A stretch of 64,000 nucleotides of DNA from a virus (IMGVR_UViG_3300047510_001118:62001-126000), one strand, 5' to 3'; counted from the first letter of the stretch, positions 42,248-49,625 are shown. The notes: generated by a model from the sequence alone, not told the origin. Program-made: numbers and translations.

Positions 42248-42307
42248 ATAGTTTACTCCTTTGTAGTATATATGCGATGCCATTTTGGCTAGCACAGAGT
42301 CTGAATA

Positions 42308-42337
42308 GCCGCGAAGCGGCAGCGCCGCGGTTTTTTT
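42308..42337 (+). terminator. probable rho-independent terminator
   Basis: GCCGC-GAA-GCGGC followed by CCGCGG and seven T. Would stop rightward read-through before the operator hub. Confidence 0.6.
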
Positions 42338-42491
42338 GGCCTCCTAACTTCAACAGTGTATACACTATATTCTACTGTACTCACACTGTACGCTACTGTA
42401 CGCTACTGTATACGCAGCCTAAACGCACTGGCCCCGCTGCACCCACCTAGACCCATTGGTGTAATCTACCTGAGTGAACTGCCAAACTCCA

Positions 42492-42520
42492 TTGACCCCG
42501 CTGCACTGATCTAGTATAAT
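42492..42520 (+). promoter_or_regulatory. sigma70 promoter, leaderless
   Basis: TTGACC 42492-42497, TATAAT 42515-42520, 17-base spacer, then six bases to ATG 42526. Confidence 0.8.
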
Positions 42521-42525
42521 AAGGG

Positions 42526-42825
42526 ATGGACTCTAGACTTAGACAGTTTCTCTTGGGAATTTTGGCTATGTGCACAGTTGTGACCCTATGGCTGTGGGTC
42601 TCTGCCATAGAGATTGAAGAAGAGTTGATGGAACCTGAGTGGACAGTGCCGGAACGGTTCCTTAAGCCCGAAATCGCTGGCCCTAACTCAGTAGAAGATG
42701 ACGTAGACACTACAAAGATCTTAGAGCCCGAACCCCAGCATGGGTGGATAGTGCCTCCAGAACCCCTACGCAAGGCTGCGGGTAAGGTTAAACGGAAGAT
42801 CAAAAAGACTGTGAAAAAAGGGTGA
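42526..42825 (+). CDS. membrane-anchored phage protein (99 aa)
   Basis: N-terminal membrane span (residues 8-28, FLLGILAMCTVVTLWLWV), acidic Pro/Glu-rich middle and a Lys-rich C-terminus (RKAAGKVKRKIKKTVKKG). The shape, anchored with a basic tail, is like phage inhibitors or spanins, but no family is recognised. Leaderless start. Confidence 0.75.
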   Translation: MDSRLRQFLLGILAMCTVVTLWLWVSAIEIEEELMEPEWTVPERFLKPEIAGPNSVEDDVDTTKILEPEPQHGWIVPPEPLRKAAGKVKRKIKKTVKKG

Positions 42826-42849
42826 GAGTATTTGAACTATGCCTATCAT

Positions 42850-43414
42850 CGGTACGGACCGGTCAAGAAAAATATTGCTCATATCCTAGGTTTACCAGTA
42901 GCGACCGGTTGGGAAAACAGTGGCCGGTAGTGACCGCCGGTGTCTACCACCGTGAACCGGTATAGACCGAAACAGTGTTTTCACCATAAAAATCCCCTAG
43001 ATCGATGATAAATTACCATTCGGTCGCGACCGGTTCAAGGGTCTTTTAACCCTAGACACGGTAGGGTCACAGAGGATCTAAGTTAGTGTACGCTAACTCT
43101 AGATGCGAATAGTTCTTATCTACAGCGAAAAAACCGTTGTTCAAAAGCCACATCGGTCTCGACCGGCGGGTTAGTTAGTGCTTACTTAGAGAGAAAGTTA
43201 GTTGGCGCTTACATTTCTAGAAATGACAGGCACCCTCCACGTCCACCCCCGGACTGCCCGATCGAACGCATGTAGGACTAAGGTGTTATTATTATCGCTC
43301 TCTTAGTGTTTGCAGTATACTGTCACTCAGAGATTCTGTCAACCGGTAGTGACCGAATAGTTGAGTAGACTCTAGGGCTTTTCGGTAGTGACCGGTTGAC
43401 ATCGGTAGCGACCG
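42850..43414. repeat. CGGT-N4-ACCG operator array
   Basis: Nine 12-bp inverted repeats spaced 10-190 bases apart. The spacers vary (ACGG, AGTG, ATAG, CGCG, CTCG, AGCG), while the arms are nearly fixed, as expected for a dimeric DNA-binding protein. The same site sits between -35 and -10 of promoters at 44333, 44858, 45329, 45947 and 50575. Confidence 0.8.
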
Positions 43415-43424
43415 GTGTTATACT
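43396..43424 (+). promoter_or_regulatory. sigma70 promoter with operator in spacer
   Basis: TTGACA 43396-43401, TATACT 43419-43424, 17-base spacer carrying the 43403 operator; a second operator ends two bases before the -35. Confidence 0.85.
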
Positions 43425-43456
43425 ATAGACTAGTTAATTAATTCAGGAGCGAACTG

Positions 43457-44158
43457 ATGAAACTGTTAAGTACTGCCAACCCAAAGATCCAGAAGGGTAC
43501 GAAACTGGGTTACTTGAGCTTTATCCTACACCTTGCGCCCGCAGATCTCAGTGGTCGTGAGACTTGCCCCAAGCGCACTCAAGGCTGCACCAGTGCATGT
43601 CTTAATACAGCGGGTCGTGGGGGTATGTTTAAACGGGGTGAAACGACTAACATGATCCAACAAGCTCGCATTCGTAAGACAAGGATGTTCTTTGAAGCTC
43701 GCGACGAATTCATGGCTCAACTAGAGAAAGACATTCGTTTAGGTATTAAGCAGGCCTCTAAGTTGGGATTGACACCCGTATTCCGTTTAAATGGTACCAG
43801 CGATCTTGCCTGGGAGAAGTACGGGATCATTGACAAGTTCCCAGGTGTACAGTTCTATGACTATACTAAGGTTTTGGGTCGCAAGGTCAGCCACTTAAAG
43901 AACTATCACTTGACGTTTTCAGCGGCAGATGGCAACGACAGAGATGTCCAAAAGGCCGTAGATCAAGGCATGAATGTGGCTGTGGTGTTCGATCGTTTGC
44001 CCGAAACTTACATGGGCAGGCGTGTGGAAGACGCTGATCAGCACGATCTGCGCTTCTTAGACCCTAAGGGTACAGTGGCAGGACTCAAAGCCAAGGGCCG
44101 TGCTAAGAAGGACACCACCGGATTTGTTCGTAAGACTATTATCTTGGAGGTTGCATAA
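43457..44158 (+). CDS. GP88-like phage/plasmid protein (233 aa)
   Basis: CPKRTQGCTSACLNTAGRGG and the following RIRKTRMFFE ... EFMAQL are the marks of a family found in phages and plasmids (gene product 88-like), of unknown biochemical role; the cysteines may bind metal. Ribosome site AGGAGCGAACTG. First gene behind the operator hub, so probably among the earliest expressed. Confidence 0.82.
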   Translation: MKLLSTANPKIQKGTKLGYLSFILHLAPADLSGRETCPKRTQGCTSACLNTAGRGGMFKRGETTNMIQQARIRKTRMFFEARDEFMAQLEKDIRLGIKQASKLGLTPVFRLNGTSDLAWEKYGIIDKFPGVQFYDYTKVLGRKVSHLKNYHLTFSAADGNDRDVQKAVDQGMNVAVVFDRLPETYMGRRVEDADQHDLRFLDPKGTVAGLKAKGRAKKDTTGFVRKTIILEVA

Positions 44159-44346
44159 TGGCTCAATATGATCCGCAGGACGATCTACTGTTAGAGGACT
44201 TGGAGTATCGTAAGCAGATGGCCGTGGCCACCCTAAACGATGCCATCAATCAGATCTATAACATAGAGGGCGATCGCTGGCAAATGGCCTATGATACCCT
44301 GGAAGCCGTCATGGGTAATCTCAAGATAGAGGTTGACAACCGGTAG
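44158..44346 (+). CDS. small phage protein (62 aa)
   Basis: TAATG coupling with the previous gene. Acidic, helical. Its last codons are also the -35 and operator of the next promoter, so promoter and coding constraint overlap. Confidence 0.75.
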   Translation: MAQYDPQDDLLLEDLEYRKQMAVATLNDAINQIYNIEGDRWQMAYDTLEAVMGNLKIEVDNR

Positions 44347-44362
44347 GGACCGGTGCTATACT
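44333..44362 (+). promoter_or_regulatory. sigma70 promoter with operator in spacer
   Basis: TTGACA 44333-44338, TATACT 44357-44362, 18-base spacer with CGGTAGGGACCG (44341-44352). Overlaps the 3' end of the previous gene. Confidence 0.85.
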
Positions 44363-44391
44363 ATAGGCTAGATAGTTAAAAAGGAGCGAAG

Positions 44392-44655
44392 ATGTTTACA
44401 GTTGAAATCTACAAGAAGGATGCCCGTACTAAAGTGGGTGAGCGCATGGTCCACAAGGCAGATCATAATACCGATAACCTCTCAATGCTAGAGCACTCTG
44501 TGAAGAATACTTGGCGTGCATCACAGGGCTATCGCTACGAGATCCACGAGACCTATGTAACCCGACGGAACTTGATGGGCGGTGCGGAGTTCAAAGAACG
44601 CTATGACACGCCCTACTATTGCTCACCCAGTTCTGAATCTTATTGGAGTATGTGA
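44392..44655 (+). CDS. small phage protein (87 aa)
   Basis: Ribosome site AAGGAGCGAAG. Strand/helix mix with an aromatic end (YYCSPSSESYWSM). Unknown. Confidence 0.78.
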   Translation: MFTVEIYKKDARTKVGERMVHKADHNTDNLSMLEHSVKNTWRASQGYRYEIHETYVTRRNLMGGAEFKERYDTPYYCSPSSESYWSM

Positions 44656-44656
44656 T

Positions 44657-44854
44657 ATGGCTACTGTAGACGGCGTAAGAGTACAGGTAGGGGACTGGGT
44701 CTCGTTTAAGAGCGACATAGAACAGTCGGGCAAGATCCAAGCAGTACTGTCGGGCAATAGGTTAGTGCTCACTAACCCTAACGGATTCCAGGGTGACTAC
44801 ATTGGTGGCTCGGAGACTACGATAGAACGTGCAGAGGACTGTTGGATCGAATAG
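44657..44854 (+). CDS. small SH3/KOW-like protein (65 aa)
   Basis: Start ATG 44657, one base after the previous stop. VRVQVGDWVSFKSDIEQSGKIQAVLSGNRLVLT reads as a small beta-barrel of the KOW/SH3 type. Possibly binds DNA or RNA polymerase. Inference only. Confidence 0.72.
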   Translation: MATVDGVRVQVGDWVSFKSDIEQSGKIQAVLSGNRLVLTNPNGFQGDYIGGSETTIERAEDCWIE

Positions 44855-44857
44855 TGG

Positions 44858-44887
44858 TTGACAACCGGTACTGACCGGTTGTATACT
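44858..44887 (+). promoter_or_regulatory. sigma70 promoter with operator in spacer
   Basis: TTGACA 44858-44863, TATACT 44882-44887, 18 bases, CGGTACTGACCG at 44866-44877. Confidence 0.84.
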
Positions 44888-44916
44888 GCAGTTATAGTAA
44901 ACAAAAAGGAGCGAAG

Positions 44917-45180
44917 ATGAATATCAGTACACTGCAAGCATTGGTAGAACAAGAGAATCGTTGGGGTAAATTGTTTGGGCGTCGTGAGCTCAGCCTGCTC
45001 CGCGCAGAAGATCGTCAGAAGATCGCTGGGATCATTGACAGCAGACTCAGCCCTGAGAACTTGACCTGCGATGGCGAGTTAAGCCGTGCAGAAGTGAACA
45101 GTCGCTATCGTCAATTGACCCGTGCGGCAGAAGAGTTGTTGAGCATTGACTCTAGTGTGACCTTTTACGAATTTAACTAA
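44917..45180 (+). CDS. small helical phage protein (87 aa)
   Basis: Ribosome site AAGGAGCGAAG. Mostly helical and charged (GRRELSLLRAEDRQK). Unknown. Confidence 0.77.
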   Translation: MNISTLQALVEQENRWGKLFGRRELSLLRAEDRQKIAGIIDSRLSPENLTCDGELSRAEVNSRYRQLTRAAEELLSIDSSVTFYEFN

Positions 45181-45190
45181 GGAGATTGAT

Positions 45191-45328
45191 ATGAACACCT
45201 ATCGTATTCAAGTGCGACTCAGTAACGGTATGGTCACTGAGACCGCTGTACAGGCTATTAGCCCTGCGATCGCCCGTGCCATGGTTGAGAGTCAGTATGG
45301 CGCAGGTTCCTTTTTGGGCTACCTTTAA
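45191..45328 (+). CDS. small phage protein (45 aa)
   Basis: ATG 45191 after AAGGAGATTGAT. One beta hairpin and a helix with ARAMVESQYG. Unknown. Confidence 0.72.
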   Translation: MNTYRIQVRLSNGMVTETAVQAISPAIARAMVESQYGAGSFLGYL

Positions 45329-45358
45329 TTGACAACCGGTCATGACCGGTAGTAAAGT
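45329..45358 (+). promoter_or_regulatory. sigma70 promoter with operator, leaderless
   Basis: TTGACA 45329-45334, TAAAGT 45353-45358 (18 bases), operator CGGTCATGACCG at 45337-45348. ATG 45365 follows six bases later. The only weak -10 of the set. Confidence 0.75.
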
Positions 45359-45364
45359 ATAACT

Positions 45365-45655
45365 ATGAAAGCAGTCAAACACACCGACGGAATACGCAGG
45401 ATCACCATGAAGATGGAGGTTGCTGTGGATGTTCGCCACTTGACCCTGTATGCACTGGACATGGTCAAAGGCGAGCAGTTCCCGGTGGACGTGATTTGTT
45501 CTGCTAACAAAAGGGAGATCTTTGCCCTAGCTCGAGCCAATATTCAGTCATTTGGTAAGGACACAGCAATTCAGAACGTGCCGCTGAGTCTAAACCCTGT
45601 AGAGATACAGCGAGCAATGGATCACGTTCGTAGTGTTTTTCCGGAGATTGATTAA
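45365..45655 (+). CDS. phage protein of unknown function (96 aa)
   Basis: Beta-rich start and a helical end. Leaderless start at the predicted +1. Unknown. Confidence 0.75.
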   Translation: MKAVKHTDGIRRITMKMEVAVDVRHLTLYALDMVKGEQFPVDVICSANKREIFALARANIQSFGKDTAIQNVPLSLNPVEIQRAMDHVRSVFPEID

Positions 45656-45960
45656 TGAATTCGATGCTTAGTTTGTATGGTAGACCTGTGGTCATGTTCG
45701 ATGTTAAGAACAAAGAACATCGTAGGATGGCACACCGGTTCTTGGTGGAACGTTCATGGGGTGGGTGCCCGGTGAGATTCGCCCTGCCCATTGGTGAGGG
45801 CAATGTCTACTCTATGGTCATGCGACTGTTGACCCAGTACTATTCTGCCAAAGAGTTTGGCCCTATTCCACAAGAGGACAGCGATCGTTGGCGTGAAGAT
45901 CTTGTGGCAAATACGCCACAGGTTGAATGGCGTAGAGCAACAGAGGTTGACAACCGGTAG
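45655..45960 (+). CDS. phage protein of unknown function (101 aa)
   Basis: TAATG coupling. SLYGRPVVMFDV, ERSWGGCPVRFAL; a small alpha/beta fold. Its 3' end again contains the next promoter. Confidence 0.75.
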   Translation: MNSMLSLYGRPVVMFDVKNKEHRRMAHRFLVERSWGGCPVRFALPIGEGNVYSMVMRLLTQYYSAKEFGPIPQEDSDRWREDLVANTPQVEWRRATEVDNR

Positions 45961-45976
45961 GGACCGGTGCTATACT
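45947..45976 (+). promoter_or_regulatory. sigma70 promoter with operator in spacer
   Basis: TTGACA 45947-45952, TATACT 45971-45976, 18 bases, CGGTAGGGACCG at 45955-45966. Confidence 0.85.
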
Positions 45977-46092
45977 AATGATACTGTGAAAGTTAAGGGT
46001 GGTTCTGGCAGTCCTAGGTAAAACCTTAATTCAGAGTCAAATCAAGTGCGTGCCAACTCTGAGCCCAACTATTTTTGAAAAGGAGCGAACCT
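45977..46092 (+). promoter_or_regulatory. long 5' leader with stem-loop
   Basis: An unusually long leader (about 110 bases; most here are 25-35). It includes TCAGAGT ... ACTCTGA, a 7-bp stem around an 18-base loop, shortly before the AAGGAGCGAA ribosome site. Could control translation. Confidence 0.45.
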
Positions 46093-46290
46093 ATGTATGA
46101 CATCGTAAAGAACCCAATCCCCCGTAGCGGTCTATTCACTACGCCTACCCTGGAAGAGATCCAACGTCACATCAGCGGTCTACCCAGCGGTGAGCAGGCA
46201 GTGGCCAGCATGGTGTTCATGTTCACGCTGAACGCCTGTAACAAACTCGTAGAAGACGAGATCCTCTCTAAAGATGTATTCGCACAGTAA
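46093..46290 (+). CDS. small helical phage protein (65 aa)
   Basis: ATG 46093 is fixed by AAGGAGCGAA. TPTLEEIQRHISGLPSGEQAV then a Met/Phe-rich helix. Unknown. Confidence 0.76.
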   Translation: MYDIVKNPIPRSGLFTTPTLEEIQRHISGLPSGEQAVASMVFMFTLNACNKLVEDEILSKDVFAQ

Positions 46291-46300
46291 GGAGCAGACT

Positions 46301-46576
46301 ATGAAGTCAGTACAAGAGATCAACTCAGCAATCATCCAAGGTACCTTTACCAATGACGAGCTCACTAGCATGATTGACGCTGTGAAGTTTGCACGTAGCC
46401 GTCTAAGTAACCAAATCAAATTCCAGGTGCGCAATGGTAGCACAGTGACATTCACTAGCAAACACGGTATGACTTATAGGGGCACTGTGGAGAAGGTGGC
46501 TATCAAATACGCCACAGTCAACACCCAAGTAGGTCGTTACAAGGTTCCTATGAACATGTTAGAGGTTGTTGCGTAA
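46301..46576 (+). CDS. conserved T4-like phage protein, KOW-like end (91 aa)
   Basis: Residues 1-35 helix (LTNDEL-type), then GSTVTFTSKHGMTYRGTVEKV, a small barrel. I recall homologues in cyanophages, function unknown. ATG 46301 after AAGGAGCAGACT. Confidence 0.78.
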   Translation: MKSVQEINSAIIQGTFTNDELTSMIDAVKFARSRLSNQIKFQVRNGSTVTFTSKHGMTYRGTVEKVAIKYATVNTQVGRYKVPMNMLEVVA

Positions 46577-46587
46577 ACGCAACACAC

Positions 46588-46599
46588 CGGTAACTACCG
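46588..46599. promoter_or_regulatory. operator CGGT-AACT-ACCG upstream of promoter
   Basis: A full palindrome one base before the -35 at 46601, with a single half-site (46616-46619) inside the spacer. So the operator has moved upstream at this promoter. Confidence 0.72.
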
Positions 46600-46600
46600 G

Positions 46601-46629
46601 TTGACAAGATAGCGGACCGGTAGTATACT
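46601..46629 (+). promoter_or_regulatory. sigma70 promoter
   Basis: TTGACA 46601-46606, TATACT 46624-46629, 17 bases. Confidence 0.83.
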
Positions 46630-46656
46630 ATAGGCTAAGTTAACAAGGAGCGAACT

Positions 46657-46926
46657 ATGTTAAACATCAGCAAAATCGTCAAAGTCTACAACGGACGCAT
46701 AGGTTGTATGTGCGGCTGTAACGGAAAATATTCCTATACCGAAGACGGTGCCAGGAACTATGGCCCGGGCTACGACGTCACAGACAGCATCAATGAGCGT
46801 AGTGTGCGCATCATTGCTAAGAAGATCCTCAGCAATCCGAATGTAGAGTTTGAAAACAATTATGCGTTCGTAGAGGATCGCGTTCGTAACAAAATGCAAA
46901 TGGTGGTTTTTAAGGAGCAGGCATGA
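46657..46926 (+). CDS. conserved phage protein (89 aa)
   Basis: VYNGRIGCMCGCNGKYSY has three near cysteines; then a mixed fold. Recalled from marine T4-like phages, unknown role. Ribosome site AAGGAGCGAACT. Confidence 0.8.
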   Translation: MLNISKIVKVYNGRIGCMCGCNGKYSYTEDGARNYGPGYDVTDSINERSVRIIAKKILSNPNVEFENNYAFVEDRVRNKMQMVVFKEQA

Positions 46927-47273
46927 TTAAATTTAATTGCGTATTAGAGACAGCCGGAAACGGCTACTGGTCGGACGTTGCTAAGTCTGTGAACGTCACT
47001 AAGATCAGCGTACCCTATGTCAACGAAGACGAGGACTTTGGTGAGCTCTGCGTTTACTTTGACAAGCAATGGGACACCCGCAAGGACGGGTTGATCTATA
47101 CGGACAGCCAGTTCCTTACAATGCTGAAAGACCGGCTCACAGAGTGTGGCTTTGATGCCACAGATGTAGACTACTCAGAGCAGGGCATGCAGGGCAACGA
47201 CTACGTGAGCTTAGACGTAGGCGAAAAGTTCCTAAAAAGTTGGTTCAATGTGGTTGACAAAGTTCTGGATTGA
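46923..47273 (+). CDS. phage protein of unknown function (116 aa)
   Basis: Four-base overlap upstream. Acidic with aromatic strands; the 3' end carries the next -35. Unknown. Confidence 0.77.
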   Translation: MIKFNCVLETAGNGYWSDVAKSVNVTKISVPYVNEDEDFGELCVYFDKQWDTRKDGLIYTDSQFLTMLKDRLTECGFDATDVDYSEQGMQGNDYVSLDVGEKFLKSWFNVVDKVLD

Positions 47274-47282
47274 GCTTATACT
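47254..47282 (+). promoter_or_regulatory. sigma70 promoter (no operator)
   Basis: TTGACA 47254-47259, TATACT 47277-47282, 17 bases. Confidence 0.83.
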
Positions 47283-47315
47283 ATTAAAACAGTAACAAAT
47301 TAAGGAGCGAAACTT

Positions 47316-47795
47316 ATGGCAACTCGAAGCAGAATTGGCGTCATGCACGGAGATGTGGTCAAACACGTTTACTGTCACTGGGACGGTTATTTGAGCAATA
47401 ATGGTCAAATCCTACAAGAACACTACGATTCAACAAAGGCCAACAACTTGGTCGCGCTGGGTGACATTAGCAGTCTGCGCCCCGACATTGGTGAGAAGCA
47501 CGACTTTAGCCGTTTGGACAGCCCCCTGTCTGAAGACGAGTACGAAAAGCTCTACGGCAACATGACCACGTTCTACGGACGTGATCGCGGCGAAGAGAAC
47601 ACAGGTTGGAAGGTCAGCCACTCGTTTGAGGACTTCTTGGATCACGCTGCCGGATGCGGTGCTGAATGGTACTACATTCTCAGAGACGGTGTTTGGTATT
47701 GTGGCAACTTGTACAGCAGTGATTCACGCCACTACAAGAACTTGGTAGTACTGCGTGACAGCATTGAGTTGGAGTTGGCAGAGGAGGCAGCATGA
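47316..47795 (+). CDS. conserved phage protein, MATRSRIG family (159 aa)
   Basis: Opens MATRSRIGVMHGD...YCHWDGYLSNNG and LVALGDISSLRP, a very widespread phage protein family with no known function. Ribosome site AAGGAGCGAAACT. Confidence 0.86.
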   Translation: MATRSRIGVMHGDVVKHVYCHWDGYLSNNGQILQEHYDSTKANNLVALGDISSLRPDIGEKHDFSRLDSPLSEDEYEKLYGNMTTFYGRDRGEENTGWKVSHSFEDFLDHAAGCGAEWYYILRDGVWYCGNLYSSDSRHYKNLVVLRDSIELELAEEAA

Positions 47796-48004
47796 AAGTT
47801 ATCGTAGAGACTGTGCTGACCCAAGAGCTTGAGGTTCCTGACAACTGGGATAGGTACGATGTGTTTGACTTCCTAGCAGAGAATCAATCCTTCCGTACAG
47901 CGTTCCAGGGTGTGAGCAACACGGACCAAACAGCCCGCATCATTGACGTGGGTGTGGTAACTGAAACAGTAACCGAAATGGGCGAGGAGGCCTTTGATGA
48001 GTAA
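47792..48004 (+). CDS. small acidic phage protein (70 aa)
   Basis: Four-base overlap. VETVLTQELEVPDNWDRYDVFDFLAENQ; Unknown. Confidence 0.76.
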   Translation: MKVIVETVLTQELEVPDNWDRYDVFDFLAENQSFRTAFQGVSNTDQTARIIDVGVVTETVTEMGEEAFDE

Positions 48005-48179
48005 AATGGCAGAATTGGATATGTATGCTTACGATATTGAGCAACTGTATATCGATGGCTTGACTGAAAAGAACATTGCCAAGACCCTGGACATCCCCGT
48101 AGAGTACGTCTACGCTTGGATGGAGATGAATGGTGTGTGCGACGAAGAGTTCAGCCCTAACGCAACTATTAACTCCTAA
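47997..48179 (+). CDS. helix-turn-helix protein (60 aa)
   Basis: QLYIDGLTEKNIAKTLDIPVEYVYAWMEMNG is a compact HTH of the sigma-region-4/resolvase kind. A candidate small DNA-binding regulator, for example of the CGGT-N4-ACCG sites, but without direct evidence. GGCGAGGAGG before ATG 47997. Confidence 0.75.
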   Translation: MSKMAELDMYAYDIEQLYIDGLTEKNIAKTLDIPVEYVYAWMEMNGVCDEEFSPNATINS

Positions 48180-48190
48180 GGCCCCGCTAT

Positions 48191-48418
48191 ATGCAGATCA
48201 CAATTCAGAACCTTAGCCCTGTTGAAATCGAAATTGCGGATGCGCTTTGGGCCTGCGAGGATTTGAATGAGGTCAGAGACTACGTTCTCAGACTGCCAAA
48301 ATCATTGAGAGATCGGGCTCATGCTCTTTATCATACAATGATCTACGAAGTTATTGATCAGGAAATGGATGTTAACGATCTAGAAATGGCGAATCAAGTC
48401 ATTGACAAATATCGTTAA
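48191..48418 (+). CDS. conserved T4-like phage protein (75 aa)
   Basis: ITIQNLSPVEIEIADALWACEDLNEV is a motif I recall in cyanophages. Helical. Unknown. Confidence 0.78.
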   Translation: MQITIQNLSPVEIEIADALWACEDLNEVRDYVLRLPKSLRDRAHALYHTMIYEVIDQEMDVNDLEMANQVIDKYR

Positions 48419-48429
48419 TCTGCTATAAT
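48402..48429 (+). promoter_or_regulatory. sigma70 promoter
   Basis: TTGACA 48402-48407, TATAAT 48424-48429, 16 bases; -35 inside the preceding gene's end. Confidence 0.8.
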
Positions 48430-48476
48430 AATAAGACGATGCGGAACAGCATCTCTTTAACTACAGAGGAATTAAA

Positions 48477-48752
48477 ATGAAATACACTTTTTCTAAAGAA
48501 AGCAAGACTTTTAAAGTTTTCAACGCTCTTTATCAGGGCGAGCGTTTGACACAGAGCCAAGCCGTTAAACGTTTCGGCGTTAAGAATTTGGCTGCTGAAG
48601 CAAGCCGTATCCGTCAAAACGGTTACGCTGTCTACGCAAAGAGCCGTACTGCTGGTAATGGTGTTACCGTTACTGAGTACGAAATGGGTAATCCAAGTCG
48701 TGAGATCGTTGCTTTAGGTTACAAAGCCAAAGCAATGGGCATCACTATCTAA
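48477..48752 (+). CDS. winged-HTH-like conserved phage protein (91 aa)
   Basis: FKVFNALYQGERLTQSQAVKRFGVKNLAAEASRIRQNGYAVYA reads as a winged helix with a recognition helix at AAEASRIRQ. Recalled from T4-like phages. Candidate transcription regulator. The anti-Shine-Dalgarno hairpins lie directly in its 3' region. Confidence 0.78.
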   Translation: MKYTFSKESKTFKVFNALYQGERLTQSQAVKRFGVKNLAAEASRIRQNGYAVYAKSRTAGNGVTVTEYEMGNPSREIVALGYKAKAMGITI

Positions 48753-48783
48753 GAATAAACTCGCCGCGATGGCGATGTGAAGT

Positions 48784-48868
48784 CCTAGGATTCGCTCCCC
48801 TAGGCAACGGCTGAACCGATTCGCTCCCGGGTAGGCCACCGGAAGGGTACTGTAAAAGGTACCCTTCC
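48784..48868 (+). ncRNA. candidate small RNA with two anti-Shine-Dalgarno loops
   Basis: Hairpin 1: CCTAGG (48784-48789) and CCTAGG (48799-48804) around loop ATTCGCTCC. Hairpin 2: stem GGC..CCG / CGG..GCC (48809-48837, with mismatches) around the same loop ATTCGCTCC (48819-48827). Hairpin 3: GGAAGGGTAC / GTACCCTTCC (48841-48868), a possible 3' end, though without a T-run. TTCGCTCC is the exact complement of the extended ribosome site GGAGCGAA. It may be released from the mRNA of the winged-HTH gene (promoter 48402). Confidence 0.62.
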
Positions 48869-48895
48869 ACCTTATGTGGGTATTCAAAATACCAG

Positions 48896-48924
48896 TTGAC
48901 AGTTTGGAGGATCGGCGCTATACT
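48896..48924 (+). promoter_or_regulatory. sigma70 promoter
   Basis: TTGACA 48896-48901, TATACT 48919-48924, 17 bases. Confidence 0.83.
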
Positions 48925-48954
48925 ATGCACATAGTAAGAAGTTAGGAGCGAAAG

Positions 48955-49239
48955 ATGGAAAAAGGAACTTGCCCAGTCTGTAATGGATCAACCCGTGTGC
49001 CCGCTGGGGATAACAAATATAAATCAGTTATCGCTGGCTACGACCAGGCTACTGATACTTTTGGTTGTACCAACTGCGGGGGTCAGTATATGTACGGTCG
49101 CCCAACAGGTGAAGTTCGCTTGAACAAGGCGGGAGAGCCCTGCACTCACAAATATTCTTCTAAGACAGTGGGACGGTGCTTGACGGAATACACCTGCGAG
49201 CATTGTGGGGATCGATTCCAGATTGACAGCGGTGACTGA
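48955..49239 (+). CDS. zinc-ribbon phage protein (94 aa)
   Basis: Three Cys pairs: CPVCNG, CTNCGG, CEHCGDRF, resembling DnaJ-type and rubredoxin-like zinc ribbons. VPAGDNKY...GYDQATDTF is a pattern recalled from phage proteins. Ribosome site AGGAGCGAAAG. Confidence 0.8.
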   Translation: MEKGTCPVCNGSTRVPAGDNKYKSVIAGYDQATDTFGCTNCGGQYMYGRPTGEVRLNKAGEPCTHKYSSKTVGRCLTEYTCEHCGDRFQIDSGD

Positions 49240-49251
49240 TTGTGCTATACT
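49223..49251 (+). promoter_or_regulatory. sigma70 promoter
   Basis: TTGACA 49223-49228, TATACT 49246-49251, 17 bases. Confidence 0.83.
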
Positions 49252-49281
49252 ATAGGTATAGTGAATGATAAGGAGCGAAAA

Positions 49282-49533
49282 ATGTTGACACTAGATAAAA
49301 TCCGTAAAATTGAATTCCGTGGCGAAGAGTTTGAACAGTTCCACGGCAGTCCGTTTGATCGCGGTGCAGCAGATAGTTATTACGGGAGACCTCAGGACCC
49401 GCATTGGTTTCCTGAAGGCACTTACAAGGGACGCCGCATTGACAGCCCTGACATGACTATGAAAGAACTTCGTGCTTACTTCGCAGGCTACGAATACAAC
49501 GAACAGCATGGCGACAAGAAGGACTGGGGTTAA
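49282..49533 (+). CDS. conserved phage protein, HGSPFDRG family (83 aa)
   Basis: FHGSPFDRGAADSYYGRPQDPHW and an end GYEYNEQHGDKKDWG are typical of a common phage family with no known role. ATG 49282 is fixed by AAGGAGCGAAAA. Confidence 0.83.
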   Translation: MLTLDKIRKIEFRGEEFEQFHGSPFDRGAADSYYGRPQDPHWFPEGTYKGRRIDSPDMTMKELRAYFAGYEYNEQHGDKKDWG

Positions 49534-49625
49534 TGGCTGACCTTGTAACCTATGTCCTACTTCGCATCATCCAGGTGGCGATACTGGTGTTTGCGATAGC
49601 AGTTTTTATCAACGGTTTTTTCTAA
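49533..49625 (+). CDS. 30-aa membrane peptide
   Basis: TAATG coupling, one membrane helix (residues 6-27). A tiny membrane protein such as lysis or exclusion peptides, unidentified. Confidence 0.62.
   Translation: MADLVTYVLLRIIQVAILVFAIAVFINGFF

Larger units (their letters stand above)
42248..42525. other. non-coding gap with terminator and short repeats
   Basis: Holds a GC-rich hairpin with T-run (42308-42337), then a repeated CTACTGTA / TACGCTACTG string (about 42372-42413) and two copies of CCCCGCTGCAC (42432, 42497). The last copy lies in the promoter of the gene at 42526. No gene seen. Confidence 0.6.
42826..43456. other. 631-base non-coding hub with repeated operators
   Basis: No gene. 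Eight CGGT-N4-ACCG (or near) palindromes at 42850, 42896, 42925, 42958, 43021, 43154, 43344 and 43383, plus one in the promoter at 43403. Also GTTAG..CTAAC (43082-43097), a 16-base direct repeat (43170-43185, 43197-43212), a perfect 14-base palindrome (43212-43225) and CCCTA..TAGGG (43050-43066). Looks like a regulatory centre, possibly a replication origin. Confidence 0.7.
48753..48954. other. non-coding gap holding RNA hairpins and a promoter
   Basis: Contains two hairpins with identical nine-base loops and a strong GC/AT hairpin, followed by the promoter for the next gene. The minus-strand frame across it lacks a ribosome site. Confidence 0.7.

Noticed and set aside
42826-43456. CRISPR array
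   Set aside because: Repeats are short palindromes with variable spacing and no constant-length spacers; no cas genes.
39090-43456. ACCGGT as the certain target of the R-M pair
   Set aside because: The site also occurs in a structural gene (2983); operator repetition explains its local excess. Kept only as a possibility.
48745-48930. Minus-strand frame of 61 codons over the hairpin region; GGAGCGAA reads on the minus strand there
   Set aside because: No start codon lies at normal distance from either minus-strand GGAGCGAA and the frame has no family features; the loop-in-hairpin reading fits better.
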